DNA of 64,000 nucleotides, from NCBI RefSeq assembly GCF_030463565.1, contig NC_134649.1, positions 40,449,044 to 40,513,043 of the forward strand, read 5' to 3'. This DNA is from Pelecanus crispus. Its lineage: Eukaryota; Chordata; Aves; Pelecaniformes; Pelecanidae. Numbering within the stretch: the stretch's first letter is position 1; every line of letters starts with the position of its first letter. The notes below the pieces were generated by a model, which saw only the letters and a program-made list of their open reading frames with translations, made no database searches and was not told the DNA's origin. The position numbers and the translations under genes are program-made. Below, in pieces: positions 51,101 through 60,900 of the stretch.

Positions 51101-54100
51101 CTCCCAAGGGAGTCTCCCAAAGGAGAAAAGGGCTGAGATGGGTATGTATTATCACATCCTCCATCGGGAAAGGTGCCTGGACACAGCATAATTAGCTCCA
51201 AAGTACCACTGATAAAGACAAATCCCAGCCCCATGGCCAATGACGTGGCCCTGGGTGGAAAGGCACCCCATGTGTCGTGCTTGTGCCTGGCCTAAGGGAG
51301 CTGGAAGGTCTCACCACACTGACTGCCGTGCTTGAAGCGCAAGGAAACACCTCCAAACGTGGCCAGTCACATCCTCCATGCAAGAAGGACTGTGTGCTCA
51401 GCTGGCTGCCTCTTTTGACCCTCAGTAGACTGTAAGTACAAAATTGAAGTCCCCTGAAAGCAGAGCCCTGGACCCACTTGGAGTGACTGTCCGCACGGGA
51501 GGCATGTGGGTGCAATGCCATGCAGAGGTGGCTGGGGTCTCTTGCTCCGGCAGCAGTGCCGGACACCAGGACAACTTTGTTCAAAGCTTGGAGTTAACTC
51601 ACAGGGTGACTGCGTCTTGCGTTACAGCAGAGAATTAGGGAATCAGAGGAAATGTTCATGCTCCTGGGCAGCCTTCTCAGTGCGTGCTGGTGGTGCTGGT
51701 GTATTCCTGTGCTCTGGTCTCCAGCAGGTGCCTGCTATGTGGTCGCTGGAACAGAGGCATCCACAAAATCAGCCCAGCTGCCTTCATCTCGCTCCTGTAC
51801 CTGCCTTCCATGGAGGGTGGACAAGAGGGATCACCCACACAGCCCATTTCTCTTCAAGTAAGCATCATCCCGTGGGACTTTCTGAAGGAGCTCCTCTGCT
51901 AATTTTGAGGACTGGGGTGGCATCAGGGTGCTTTCAGTCATACAGTTGTTGACGTGCTCATGTTAAAGGCCCATTTCTGGTTTCGTAACAGAAGGATTTA
52001 GCAAAATCTCCAGTTTTGCTTTACTGGGATTTTGAACAGGGCAGATGGCTACGTTTCCATTTGCGATAAAGCAGAGTCTTTCTTCTTAATTAGATCCAGT
52101 TTCCTCCTAGGGGGGCAGTGGCTTTTGAGCTGGAGCGTTCTGTGAAGCTCTAATTAAACCCTTCCTTGATTGTCGTCCACTAATTAGACATTGACAATTT
52201 AAACTTTTTTTTTCTGAAAGAGATACTGAATTCCTGATTCTTCTCCTCTCCTCCTCGCCCACCTTCCTGCTCTTGATTTTACTCCTCTGAAGAGCCCATT
52301 CGTGCCCTCGCTCAGCAGCCCTGTATTCTACACTGGCCATCCCATAGGGACGGGGTGAACCCACCTCTGCCTCATGTTTCTGCCTTTCACCTTGTTTACC
52401 TGGTTTTCACCAGTGAGACCATGAAACTTTGGGCCTCCCTGTTGCTTCTGCCATAGTGGTGCAAGTCCTCCTTCCACTAAAACCTCACCGAGGCAGGAGG
52501 AATGCCTTTCCCTTCTCTGCCCCTCCAAGCCCTCTGCTCTGGCATGACCCTCCGACCTCCCAGGCAGGTGAATCTCCAAAGCTTGCCATCACGCTGTGCC
52601 GGAGCCTGTGTTGGGCCACATCCCTGGCCTACCCATGGGATTTGGCCCACGGTGTCCTCTCCATGGGTCATGGCAGCTACTTTTCCATGTTTAAGGTAAT
52701 ACCTCCACCTGCAGCTGCCTCTGACATGCCCAGGGAAGTTCAGCCCTGCCTGGCCGCCCCCCAGATGAGGCTTGCTCTTGCCAGAACACACCACCCCATC
52801 ACCTCTGTATCCTGGCCCTCCCTGATTGTGATACCAGCCTCTCCTGCAGGACAGAAGCTCTCTCGTACTCCCCTGTCTCAGGGCAGGGTGGATGGCCAGT
52901 CTCTGCTAATGCTGCCTTGGACTTCCCCTGACACAGAAAGGCCGTGTGGCTGTGCTGCTTTGGGAGAGCTCCGAGCCAAGCCTGGCCAGCTGGGGCCAGG
53001 AGAGCCAGCCCATGGCCCTAGCAAGCCACACACTCCAGGTTCTCACAAGTGCAGTTGTGAGCAGCGCAAGTGGAGCCGCAAGGTGCAAAGTGTGAGCAGG
53101 GACAAGCCCCAGGGCAGGGCAAGGGGCACCTAGAGGTGACAGCAGCAGGGTGCTGCTGTGGGCACCCAAGCCTGAGCCAGGGCAGGACAGGAGGCATCGG
53201 GGAGGAAGCCCAGGGCTGCCTTTGGTGCAGTGCCCTCCGCCACGCAGCTCCCTACGCAGCAGCAGCACCGGCCGGGTGTTCCAAGCCACTTGATTAAGCT
53301 GCTGACTATTGGTAGGATTTGGGCTCTGAGCTTGCCTTAAACCGGTAAATCTTTGGGACAGGGAAAATTAAAGATGAAGGAATTTCCTGATAAGCCAAGG
53401 CAGCTTCAGGTCTGGCTATGGTCCTGATCTGGGTGAGGAGAGGTCAGGCTTTCCAGCCCAAGCCAGCTGCAGGGAAGAGAGCCGGGCTAGCTGCAAGCCC
53501 CTAGCACAGGGGGGCTGTATCCTCCCATATCAATGACTGGGGCCCTTCTCCCAGGGAGGACAGCCTGGGGTCCTTTCATTAAGAATATGGGGGGCTCTGG
53601 GTGCTTCTGGTGGAAGCTCTGGGTCTATTCACACTTTGTATGCAGTGGGGAGTAACACAATGTCTTTCCACATGTGGTAAAACTGGAGAGAGAAGGAAGT
53701 GAAGGGTCCCGCTATGGGGGGAAGCTCAGCACATCTTCTCAGGGTCTTTCTCCCAGAAGGCCAGACCCTCTGTGAGGACAGTTTGGAGGTCTGCGCACAA
53801 GGGGATACTTGGGATCCTTATCAATATATGCATCAGGTTCCCTTCTGGGGAAAAGTTTGGGTTATTGCACCATGTCCCTTTGAGGAGTGAGTCTATGAGG
53901 GTGTTGGGATACTGCTGTGGTGGGGTTTCTTTTGTGGAGGGAGCTAAGGAGGATCTATAGACAAGGCCACTTTTGGGGGGAATGACTGGACTTGAGCCTC
54001 TGGTCACTTCTGAGGAGACATCAAGGTAAATGTATGGTGTCCCTCTGTGCAAAGTGCTGTACTTGGGATCTTTTTATGCGGAGAGCTGGGGAAGGTCTGT

Positions 54101-55847
54101 CCTCACAGCCCTCTCATGATGCTGGCAGGAGGGAGGGGGCTGGGCACAACATCTCTTTAAGGGGGAGCCGGAGGGTCTGTCTGTGCACAGGTGCTTTTAC
54201 TGGGCTGGGGGGGTCCATGCATGGGCTCCTGCCAGTGACAGGGTCCCTTCAGGGGCTGGGGGTTCCCCTAAGTGGGTATCCCCTGGGGGCGGGCTTGCTC
54301 AGGGATGCCCTTGGGGATGGGTAGACAGGGAGACTGGTCCCTGATGTGGGCTGCCCCGGGGGTCTGGGTCCCCAGGGGGCTGGTACCAGGTCCAGGTTGT
54401 CCTAGGGCATCCTTGCAGCTGGTCCTTGACTCTGTGGGACAGTGCTTGTTGTAGGGAGTCCCAAAGCTGGTCCCTGACTGGGGTGCCCTGAGGCTGGTCC
54501 CTGGCCCAGAGTGTTCTGGGGTGCTCCAAGGCCAGTGCCTCCCCCAGCTGTCCTGGGGTGCTCCAGGCTGTCCAGCTGCGCCAGGTCTAGTGCCTGTTCT
54601 GGGGTCCCCTGAGGTGGGTCCCTGATCCAGCTTTCCCACTGTGTCCCAGGGAGCCCTGTGGTTCCCTGGGGTCAGATCTTGCCTGGGGAGCCCCAGGTGC
54701 CCGTGTCCAAAACAGGTGCCTATTTCTGGTGCTCTGTCAGTGCTAGTGCCTGGCTTGGCTGTCCCAGGAAGCCCTGGAGTGTCCTGGGGACAGTTCTTGC
54801 CTGGGATGCCCTGTGGCCCTGCAGTGCTTGTACCCTGCCCGGCTTCCTTGAGCAACCCCAGTGTTCCCTGAGGCCAACCTCTGCCCAGGGAGCCGCGGGT
54901 GCCAGTGCCTACAGCCGGCACCTGTTCCTGGTGCTCTGGCAGTGCCAGTGCCTGGCCTGGGTGTCCCAGGAAGCCCTGGGGTGCCGTGGGGCCAGTTGCT
55001 GGCTGGGATGGTCTACAGATCCACAGTACCTGTACCCAGCCCAGCTTTCTCGGGCAACTCTGGTGTTCCTTGTGGCCAGGGGCCCTGATACCAGTGCCTG
55101 GGGAGCCCTGGGTGCCAGTGCTCCAAGCTGGTGCCCGCTCCTGGTATTCTGTCAGTGCTAGTGCCTGGCCTGGGTGTCCCAGGAAGCCCTGGGCTGGTTC
55201 CTGGAACCACAACCCCACAGTGCTTGGACCCAGCCCAGCTTCCTTGAGCAGCCTCAGCGTTCCCTGTGGCCAGGGGCCCTGCTACCCATGCCCGGGGCTC
55301 CCCGGCTGCCAGCGCCCGCTGCCCGCGCTTGGCATTGCCGTCTCAGCGAACCCCGCAACCCCCACACCCATCACCCGCCCCGAAGTGCAGAGAAGGCCGG
55401 TCGGGGGCCGGTGCCCGTCGGAGGCCGGTGCCGGTGGGTACCTGCCAGCAGCTGCATCCAGGCGCAGATCTTGTAGACGGTGGCGGTGTTGCAGAAGAAG
55501 AAGAGGGCGAAGCAGGTGATGCAGCCCAGCGTCAGCACCATGGAGAGCAGCACGAAGAAGGCCGCCGCCTGGAAGGCGCCCGAGGGGATGGTGCTGAAGT
55601 CGGTGAAGGAGCCGCGGCACGACAGCTCCCGGCCCGCCAGCCCGCTGCCCACGCAGTAGTGGAACAGCCCGAAGTAACCAGGCTTGGGCGTGTTGACACT
55701 GTCGCCCACCCAGTAGGGCTGGATGAAGACCACCACGTTGATGATGGCGAAGCAGATGGTGAAGATGGCCCAGAGCACGCCGATGGCGCGCGAGTTCCGC
55801 ACGTAGTTGTCATGGTAGAGCTTGGAGGCTTCCTGCGAGGGCAGCAT
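43681..55847 (-). CDS. LHFPL4: LHFPL4, tetraspan GABA-A receptor auxiliary protein (gene span)
   Basis: Three coding exons on the minus strand (55847-55442, 45644-45408, 45188-45139) join into a 230-residue protein starting [15 protein letters not shown]. It belongs to the lipoma HMGIC fusion partner-like tetraspan family, fold related to claudins/PMP22. Four hydrophobic segments are visible: about 22-44 ([20 protein letters not shown]), about 95-122 ([20 protein letters not shown]), about 131-149 ([16 protein letters not shown]) and about 176-198 ([20 protein letters not shown]). The first extracellular loop holds the paired cysteines of [15 protein letters not shown]. Known role: links GABA-A receptors to neuroligin-2 at inhibitory synapses. 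Identity is near complete with mammalian LHFPL4 up to residue 214; the tail differs. Orientation against SETD5 and MTMR14 matches human as I recall it. Confidence 0.95.
43695..43700 (-). promoter_or_regulatory. LHFPL4: LHFPL4 poly(A) signal (AATAAA on minus)
   Basis: TTTATT on the + strand reads AATAAA on the minus, followed by gtcctcagcactggcc. It is the first canonical minus-strand signal downstream of the LHFPL4 stop that I found. Confidence 0.6.
45139..45188 (-). CDS. LHFPL4: LHFPL4 coding exon 3 (C-terminus)
   Basis: Minus acceptor tttccacag before 45188. It completes Asp, then encodes [15 protein letters not shown] and TAG (45141-45139). The Val-Ser codons are GTA AGT, a perfect splice donor. 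I recall mammalian LHFPL4 also reading VSS at this point, so I favour read-through, but splicing here to an unseen exon is possible. Confidence 0.65.
45408..45644 (-). CDS. LHFPL4: LHFPL4 coding exon 2
   Basis: Minus acceptor cccctgcag before 45644, donor GTGAGC after 45408. It encodes [20 protein letters not shown] through [17 protein letters not shown]: the third helix, second loop ([19 protein letters not shown]) and fourth helix. Confidence 0.97.
45886..45910. repeat. Perfect 9-bp inverted repeat (hairpin)
   Basis: tgacgctca and tgagcgtca flank a 7-base loop (gtttctt) in LHFPL4 intron 1, about 240 bp from exon 2. No T-run follows and no element was recognised around it. Confidence 0.85.
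54280..55303. repeat. GC-rich minisatellite, about 200-bp higher-order units
   Basis: Anchors such as gctctgtcagtgctagtgcc recur near 54731, 54933 and 55146 (spacings about 202 and 213), each followed by ggtgtcccaggaagccctgg. Inside and upstream are shorter degenerate units built on cctggg-gtccc words. The minus strand is open for 316 codons through the array as a Gly/Pro/Gln repeat, an effect of the repeat itself. Confidence 0.85.
55442..55847 (-). CDS. LHFPL4: LHFPL4 coding exon 1
   Basis: ATG at 55847-55845 with A at -3. Its 135 codons plus one base end in MQLLAG before donor GTACCC. It covers the short cytosolic N-terminus, helix 1, the first extracellular loop with [20 protein letters not shown], helix 2 and the start of helix 3. 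Confidence 0.97.
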
Positions 55848-55937
55848 CCTGCCGGCTGCCGGAGGGGACGGGGGCGGGGGGGGGCCGCGACGGCGGGGAG
55901 CCCGCCCGGGCTGGGGGGCGGTGGGGGGGGCCGCGGC

Positions 55938-55985
55938 CTAGGCGCGCCCGCGGGCTGCCGGCCCCTGCGCCACCCGCGCCGCCAT
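55938..55985 (-). CDS. LHFPL4 upstream ORF with TISU/YY1 start
   Basis: On the minus strand CAAGATGGCGGC matches the TISU consensus (SAASATGGCGGC) and the YY1 core exactly. Its ATG (55985-55983) opens 15 codons (MAARVAQGPAARGRA) and stops at TAG 55940-55938, 90 bases before the LHFPL4 ATG. It is in frame with LHFPL4, but the stop blocks an N-terminal extension. It is translated only if the transcript starts upstream of it. Confidence 0.45.
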   Translation of the reverse strand: MAARVAQGPAARGRA

Positions 55986-56094
55986 CTTGGCTGCCGCCTC
56001 TGCGCCCCGCGCGCGCCCCCGCCGCGCGCGCGGGCGCGCGCCCCCCGCCACTGCGGAGCCGAGCCGAGCCCAGCCCGCCGCGCGCGCCCCGCGG

Positions 56095-56325
56095 GGATCG
56101 GACGGCTTCGGCCGCCTTCGGCTCCGCCCGCCGAGGGCTCGGCCGGGTTCGGCTCGCCTCGCGACGGGCTCGGCGACGCTCGGAGCGAGGCTCGGCGGGG
56201 TTCGGCCCGCTCCCTGGCGGCTCGGCGAGGTTCGGAACGCGCTCGGCAGCGTTCGGCTCGCCTCACGGCGGCTCGGCGAGGTTCGGGCCGCCTCGGCAAG
56301 GTTCGGAGCGGGTCGGTGAGGTGGG
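56095..56325. repeat. CpG minisatellite of gctcggcgaggttcgg-type units
   Basis: Roughly ten imperfect copies of a unit near 20-24 bp, such as gctcggcgaggttcgg and gctcggcgacgctcgg, just upstream of LHFPL4. Each unit carries several CpGs. Confidence 0.85.
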
Positions 56326-56790
56326 GCCGAGGCGGCGGCGGGCCCGCTCCGGTACCCGGGCCCGCCGGGGCTGCTGCCTGGGCCCGTCCTCGCCCGGTGG
56401 CGGGTGCTCAGCCCCGCCGTGCCGCGCAGGGCCCCGGGCCCCCGAGGCCGCCCCGGTTAATGCCAGCAGATACACGCGTACCCGCGGGGAGGGCGTTCAT
56501 CCTCCCGGCCCCTCCACGACCCCGGGGGAGACCTGCGGGTCGGCGGAGGAGCCCCCGCGGCGGGCAGCAGGCCTTCCCCACCCGCTGGGAAGGGTTGGAA
56601 CGAGTAAGTTGCCGCCCGCGTGGGCTGCGCAAGCACCGGGCGCAGCAGGGCCCGGCCCAGCACCTCTGGCGAGCCCCGGCGGCCCGGGGCCGGGGTGCAC
56701 GGGTGTGCCCGGTCGGGCGCCGCGGGTTGTCGGCCTGAGGCACGTCTGTGTACGCCGGCAGGAGCCCTGCAAAACCCTCCCCCCGCCTCG

Positions 56791-57400
56791 GCAGCCTCAC
56801 GCCGGCCCCAAAACACGAGCAGAGGCCGGACTGTCTGGGGCCGGTTTTCTTCTCGAGGCAGCGGAGATGCACCGCGTTAGCTGCAGCTGTTGCTGAACTC
56901 AGCTTTCATGAAACGCTCCAGAGGCCTCATTCGCTTCCAAGTCTCATCAAAGTTCGCAGCTGATTTGCAAATCAGACATATGCAGATGAAAAAAAGAAAA
57001 AAAAACAACCACAAAAAACCCTCTGTCTTCCCCTGCAAGAGCAAAGGAGCCGTCTGCCCTCTGCCTCCGGCGGTGTAGCAGCGGTTCCTACCAGGCCCGG
57101 TACAAGCAGTACGAGCTGGCTCCGTGCCTGCGCGATGGCGCTGGCACCGTCCCCGCTCCCACCCCGGGGGCACAGAAGCCACGGCCGCTCCCAACCGTGC
57201 CGCGGGGCCCCTGCCACCGTTCACGTCGCAGCCGCCACCGATTTTGTGTGTGTGGTCACACCCCGAGAGGGGCTCCTTTAATTAACACCCGCTTCGGGAT
57301 TCTCTTCGAAGAGCAGCGCCCTGGGCACGCCTGCACAGCGCCACGGCCCGACCCGCTCCGCAGTGCCTGGCCAGCCTTTGCCCCGTCTCTCTGCGGGCCT
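56791..57400. other. Spacer between LHFPL4 and MTMR14 promoters
   Basis: Less GC-rich than its flanks, with an A-rich patch (about 56988-57020). No gene or recognised element. Confidence 0.65.
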
Positions 57401-57689
57401 AAAGGTGGTTTATGCAAAGCCTCGGCGCGCCCCAGCTCGCTGCAGCTCCGGTGCTGGGGAGCACAGCCCGGCCCCGAGGGCCGCCCCACGCCTGCGCTGC
57501 CTTGGCCGAGCCCGGCCCCGCTTCAGGCTCGTACCGAGGGCCAGGCGGCTCCTCACCCGCCGGGGGCTCAGCGGGGGCCGTCCGGCGCGGGAGGGCAGGG
57601 CCGGGGGTCCGGACCCCGGAGGCGGGGAGGGGGTCGGTGGCCCCGAAGCTGAGCAGATCCCCCAGGACGCAGCGAGCGGGAGGGCGGCG

Positions 57690-57833
57690 CATCCCGATGA
57701 CGTCACGGGAGGAAGGGGCGTGGCGCCCGCTCGGCGGTGATTGGCCGGGCGGGCGGAAGCGGCTGCTGCGGCGGGCGGAAGCGGTGGTCGGGCGGGGCGG
57801 GGCCATGGGCCGGCGGCGGTGAGCGGCGAGGGG
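57690..57833 (+). promoter_or_regulatory. MTMR14: MTMR14 core promoter
   Basis: TATA-less CpG promoter. It holds a perfect CRE TGACGTCA (57698-57705), an inverted CCAAT box gattgg (57739-57744), two copies of gcgggcggaagcgg (57749-57762 and 57771-57784) each with an ETS-type CGGAAG core, and GC boxes (ggggcgggg, about 57794-57802). The layout is typical of a housekeeping promoter. Confidence 0.75.
57805..57822 (+). CDS. Five-codon upstream ORF of MTMR14
   Basis: ggggccATGG gives a good start context; the frame reads MGRRR then TGA at 57820-57822. It lies 11 bases before the MTMR14 ATG and out of frame with it. It matters only if transcription starts upstream of 57805. Confidence 0.4.
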   Translation: MGRRR

Positions 57834-57953
57834 ATGGCGGCGGCCCGCGGCTGCCCCCCGGCGGGCTCCGGGGACCGCGCCCTGGCCGAGCTGCTGCTGG
57901 AGTTCTCCCGGGCGCAGTACCGCGCCAAGGATGGCGGCGGCGCCGCCGCTAAG
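57834..57953 (+). CDS. MTMR14: MTMR14 coding exon 1
   Basis: ATG with G at -3 and G at +4; 40 codons end GGGAAAK before donor GTGAGG. The Ala/Gly-rich N-terminus varies between species. The LLLEFSRAQYRAKDG part is the conserved anchor. Confidence 0.93.
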
Positions 57954-60900
57954 GTGAGGGGGTCGGGGCTGTGGGGGCCGGGTACCGGTGGCGGCGCGGC
58001 GGGCGCTGACCGGTGGCTGTGCGCAGGTGGAGCGGATCGAGCGGCGGTGCCTGGAGCTCTTCGGCCGCGACTACCGCTACAGCGTGATCCCCAACGCGCA
58101 CGGCGAGATCTGCGCCCACTACCCGCGGCACATCGTCCTCCTGGAGCGCGACGCCGGCGCCGGCCGCGACCCGTAAGGCCCCCGGCCCCCTCCCGTCCCC
58201 TGCCCTGCACGGCTGACGGCCGGCCGAGGCAGCTTCGCGTTTTGCCCCGGGGGAGCTTCCGCGCCTGTGTGGAGCCGCTGCCGCTGCGGGGCTCCCGCCG
58301 GCCGGGGGAAGCCCCGCCGGGCTGCGCTGCGGCTAATTATAGCCGGCGGTGTCAGCCGCTGGGTACGCCGCGCCCGGGGCACCCCTCGCTGCCTGCCAGG
58401 GCTGCGCTTCGCTGCCGAGCTGCCGCGGGGCTCCTCCGAGCTCCCCGAGTGTCGTGGGCTCCCCTGGTTGAAAGCTGCGAAGCTGAGCCTGCAGCTTGAG
58501 GGGCGTGAATGAGACGGGGTGCTCCGGGGCAGCGCCAGCTCCGCTGCGTGCTGCCCTCGAGTAGACCTGAGCACAGGGTTGGGTCCTAACGATTGCTGTG
58601 CTGCAGCTCGCCCAGAGGCTCAAAGAGCTCGTGGTTGGGAGCGGGACCGTGCACTGCTCTCCTTGTCTTGACGAAGTGCCTGTGGCCTTGCTGGAAGGCC
58701 TCTGATTAGAGAAATTTTAGTCTGGAAGGCATCTCAGTGTGGGGTGACACTGATAGGGGCTGGACAGACAAGACAATCTCGACAGAAATAGTCTGCCCCC
58801 ACCTTGGTACGTGGGTCAATGGAGCTGAGGCTTAGTGAGTTAACGGTAAACGCTTGCTTGCAGTTTTGTGCGAATCTCAGCCAACACATTTCTGGACTTT
58901 GACCCGCAAGCTTAGAACCGCGTTGGTCTCGCTTCTGGCTGAGCATTAGCTGCTCCTTGCGGCGCTAATGACAGCCTCTCATTTTTTATTTTCTTTTCCA
59001 ACAAAACATAATGCAGTTTTGCAGTCTTAACTGTGTCCGTGACAAGAGTAAAATGTTCAAAAGAACGGTGGTCACCGTGTGCCCCTCACGGCAGTGACAT
59101 GTCCAGCTGCTTTGCCTGAGGAAGGCAAACCATCAGCTGCCGCGCTGGCATGTGGGCCAGGTGCTGTAGGAGGGGGTCTTTGGAAAACAGCCACAACTGA
59201 TTGTCAGGTGGGAGAATTTCTGTTTAACAGTTAGATCAGATTAGAAAAGATTAAACCCCTTGGTGCAAAAAAAGGGAAACAAGACTGAAGCTGTAAATGT
59301 AACTATGAGTGTCTTTAGGGAAGAGAAACCGAATGCTTCTGCTTTTCCTGCTCTTGTAAGAGCAAAGGATGCTTAATTTTTCTGATGAGTATTCAAAACA
59401 AGTGTACTTACACTTGGTGCCACATTTTCTTCCAGGACTTTTGCAAGCCAGCAAAATATCGATTCTTTCCAAGTCTTCATTTGCTCTCCCAGGGAGTCAC
59501 GGAAAGAATCTACCCTTCATTATCCCTCTCCTCCTGATTTCTGGGTGATAATCTCTGTAAAAGCCGCTAAATAATTTTTACACAAATCCCATTTTTAGTT
59601 GCACCGTTGTTCTCTATGGAATACTTATGAAATAGAGACTGTTGCACTTCTTGTGTTACAGAACGCAAGAATCTCTTCCAGTGAATGGGACACTCCCTCT
59701 AGGACCGAGTGTCTTTGGCTGCCTTTCATCTTTGTAATGTTCTTAATCAGCTGGTAAGATCTCCTTGAAGTGTGCAGGACACTTCGCACCTCTGAGAATA
59801 CCAAGGTTTTTTGGAAAGCAGTTCTCACTTATGCAAACTCTGTGCTGCCCCATCGGTTTTGCCTGGTACAGCTGCTTCTGAAGCCATGTGGGGAACCAGC
59901 AAAAAAATGGGTATTTTTAATGCAGATAGGTTTCCTGATCCTGTTTGTTCTGTGGCAGGGCAGCTGGGGCAAGAAAGGATGTTGCTTCATCAAACTTTGC
60001 TAACAGTACTCTGAAATCCAGGCAGGTGCAGGAAGTAGTGGGAAGAATTTGCTGTGTGTTTCTGGCTATCAACCAAGGTAGCTGTATGCCTCATGGTCAG
60101 GTGCTGCTTGCAAGGAGCCACAGAAAGTAGCAGAGTGCATCTGAAAGCCAGGAGCACCTTCCCTGTGCTTGGAGAACTCTGATGTCCCCCCAGAAGGAGC
60201 GGGCAGATGCTGCAGGGAATGGAAACGGATGTTATTTACTTCCTGTCTTAGAGTTACTGTGACTGCGCTTAACGAAAATGTCCAGATCTCAGGCACAGGC
60301 CACTTCTTTGGTTTCACCTGACGATCCTGTTATGTGTCTGCACTCCAAACAAATATGATCACGGTTGCACACAGTGTTAACAACGTGAGAGGAATGCTTT
60401 TGTTCCAATGCTGTTACGGCTACCCAAAAAGAAGCTTCCCTGCTTCAGGCCTGTATAAAATATACAGTTGCCGAAACAGTTGCATGCTCTTATAGGAAAT
60501 GTTTCCCTTGCGTTTAAAATTCAGGTTTGGGTCTGATTTTGGTAGAAAGGTGGGTGGGGAATTAATACAGAGGTAAGGTTGCCTGGCAGTATCTTCTGGA
60601 AAACAAACTTCTGAAGAAAAAAAAAAAACGCAAATACCTGAAAGTCACGTCATTCCTTCCACCTCATTCTCTACCTTGTCCCAAGCAGCCTTAATGATGT
60701 TCTTTCACACTGCTGTTGAAGAGTGCCCTGTTTTCTGAACCTTTTTCGGTAGCTTTTACTCCTACCTATGCTGCATTTAATCACTTGTCCCTGTAAGAGT
60801 GTTGCACCTGTTCTTCAGAGCAGTCTTTCCCCTTGCTACAGTAGTCTCTGTACAATTTACCATGTTTAGCTCTAGCTTTACTGATGATGGTTGTTCAGTT

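Larger units (their letters stand above)
45645..55441 (-). other. LHFPL4: LHFPL4 intron 1 (9.8 kb)
   Basis: GC-rich intron with many long but unrecognisable frames on both strands. About 54130-55310 is a minisatellite. No CR1 copy, exon or RNA gene was recognised in the rest. Confidence 0.8.
55440..56790. promoter_or_regulatory. LHFPL4: CpG island / LHFPL4 promoter and first exon
   Basis: Very CpG-dense sequence covering exon 1 and upstream. It includes an alternating CG stretch (about 56008-56041) and a repeat-rich part (56095-56325). The likely transcription start is near 55995-56010 on the minus strand, judged from a YY1/TISU element just downstream. No TATA box seen. Confidence 0.75.

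Noticed and set aside
54268-55218. 316-codon collagen-like frame on minus strand
   Set aside because: It is the translation of the minisatellite; no Gly-X-Y regularity, no splice or start context.
55266-56738. 490-codon open frame on + strand
   Set aside because: It runs antisense through LHFPL4 exon 1 and the CpG island; long frames are expected where stop codons are rare at high GC. No family resemblance.
57741-57833. N-terminal extension of MTMR14 upstream of 57834
   Set aside because: The frame is open but has no in-frame ATG and it overlaps the promoter; the ATG at 57834 fits the known N-terminus.
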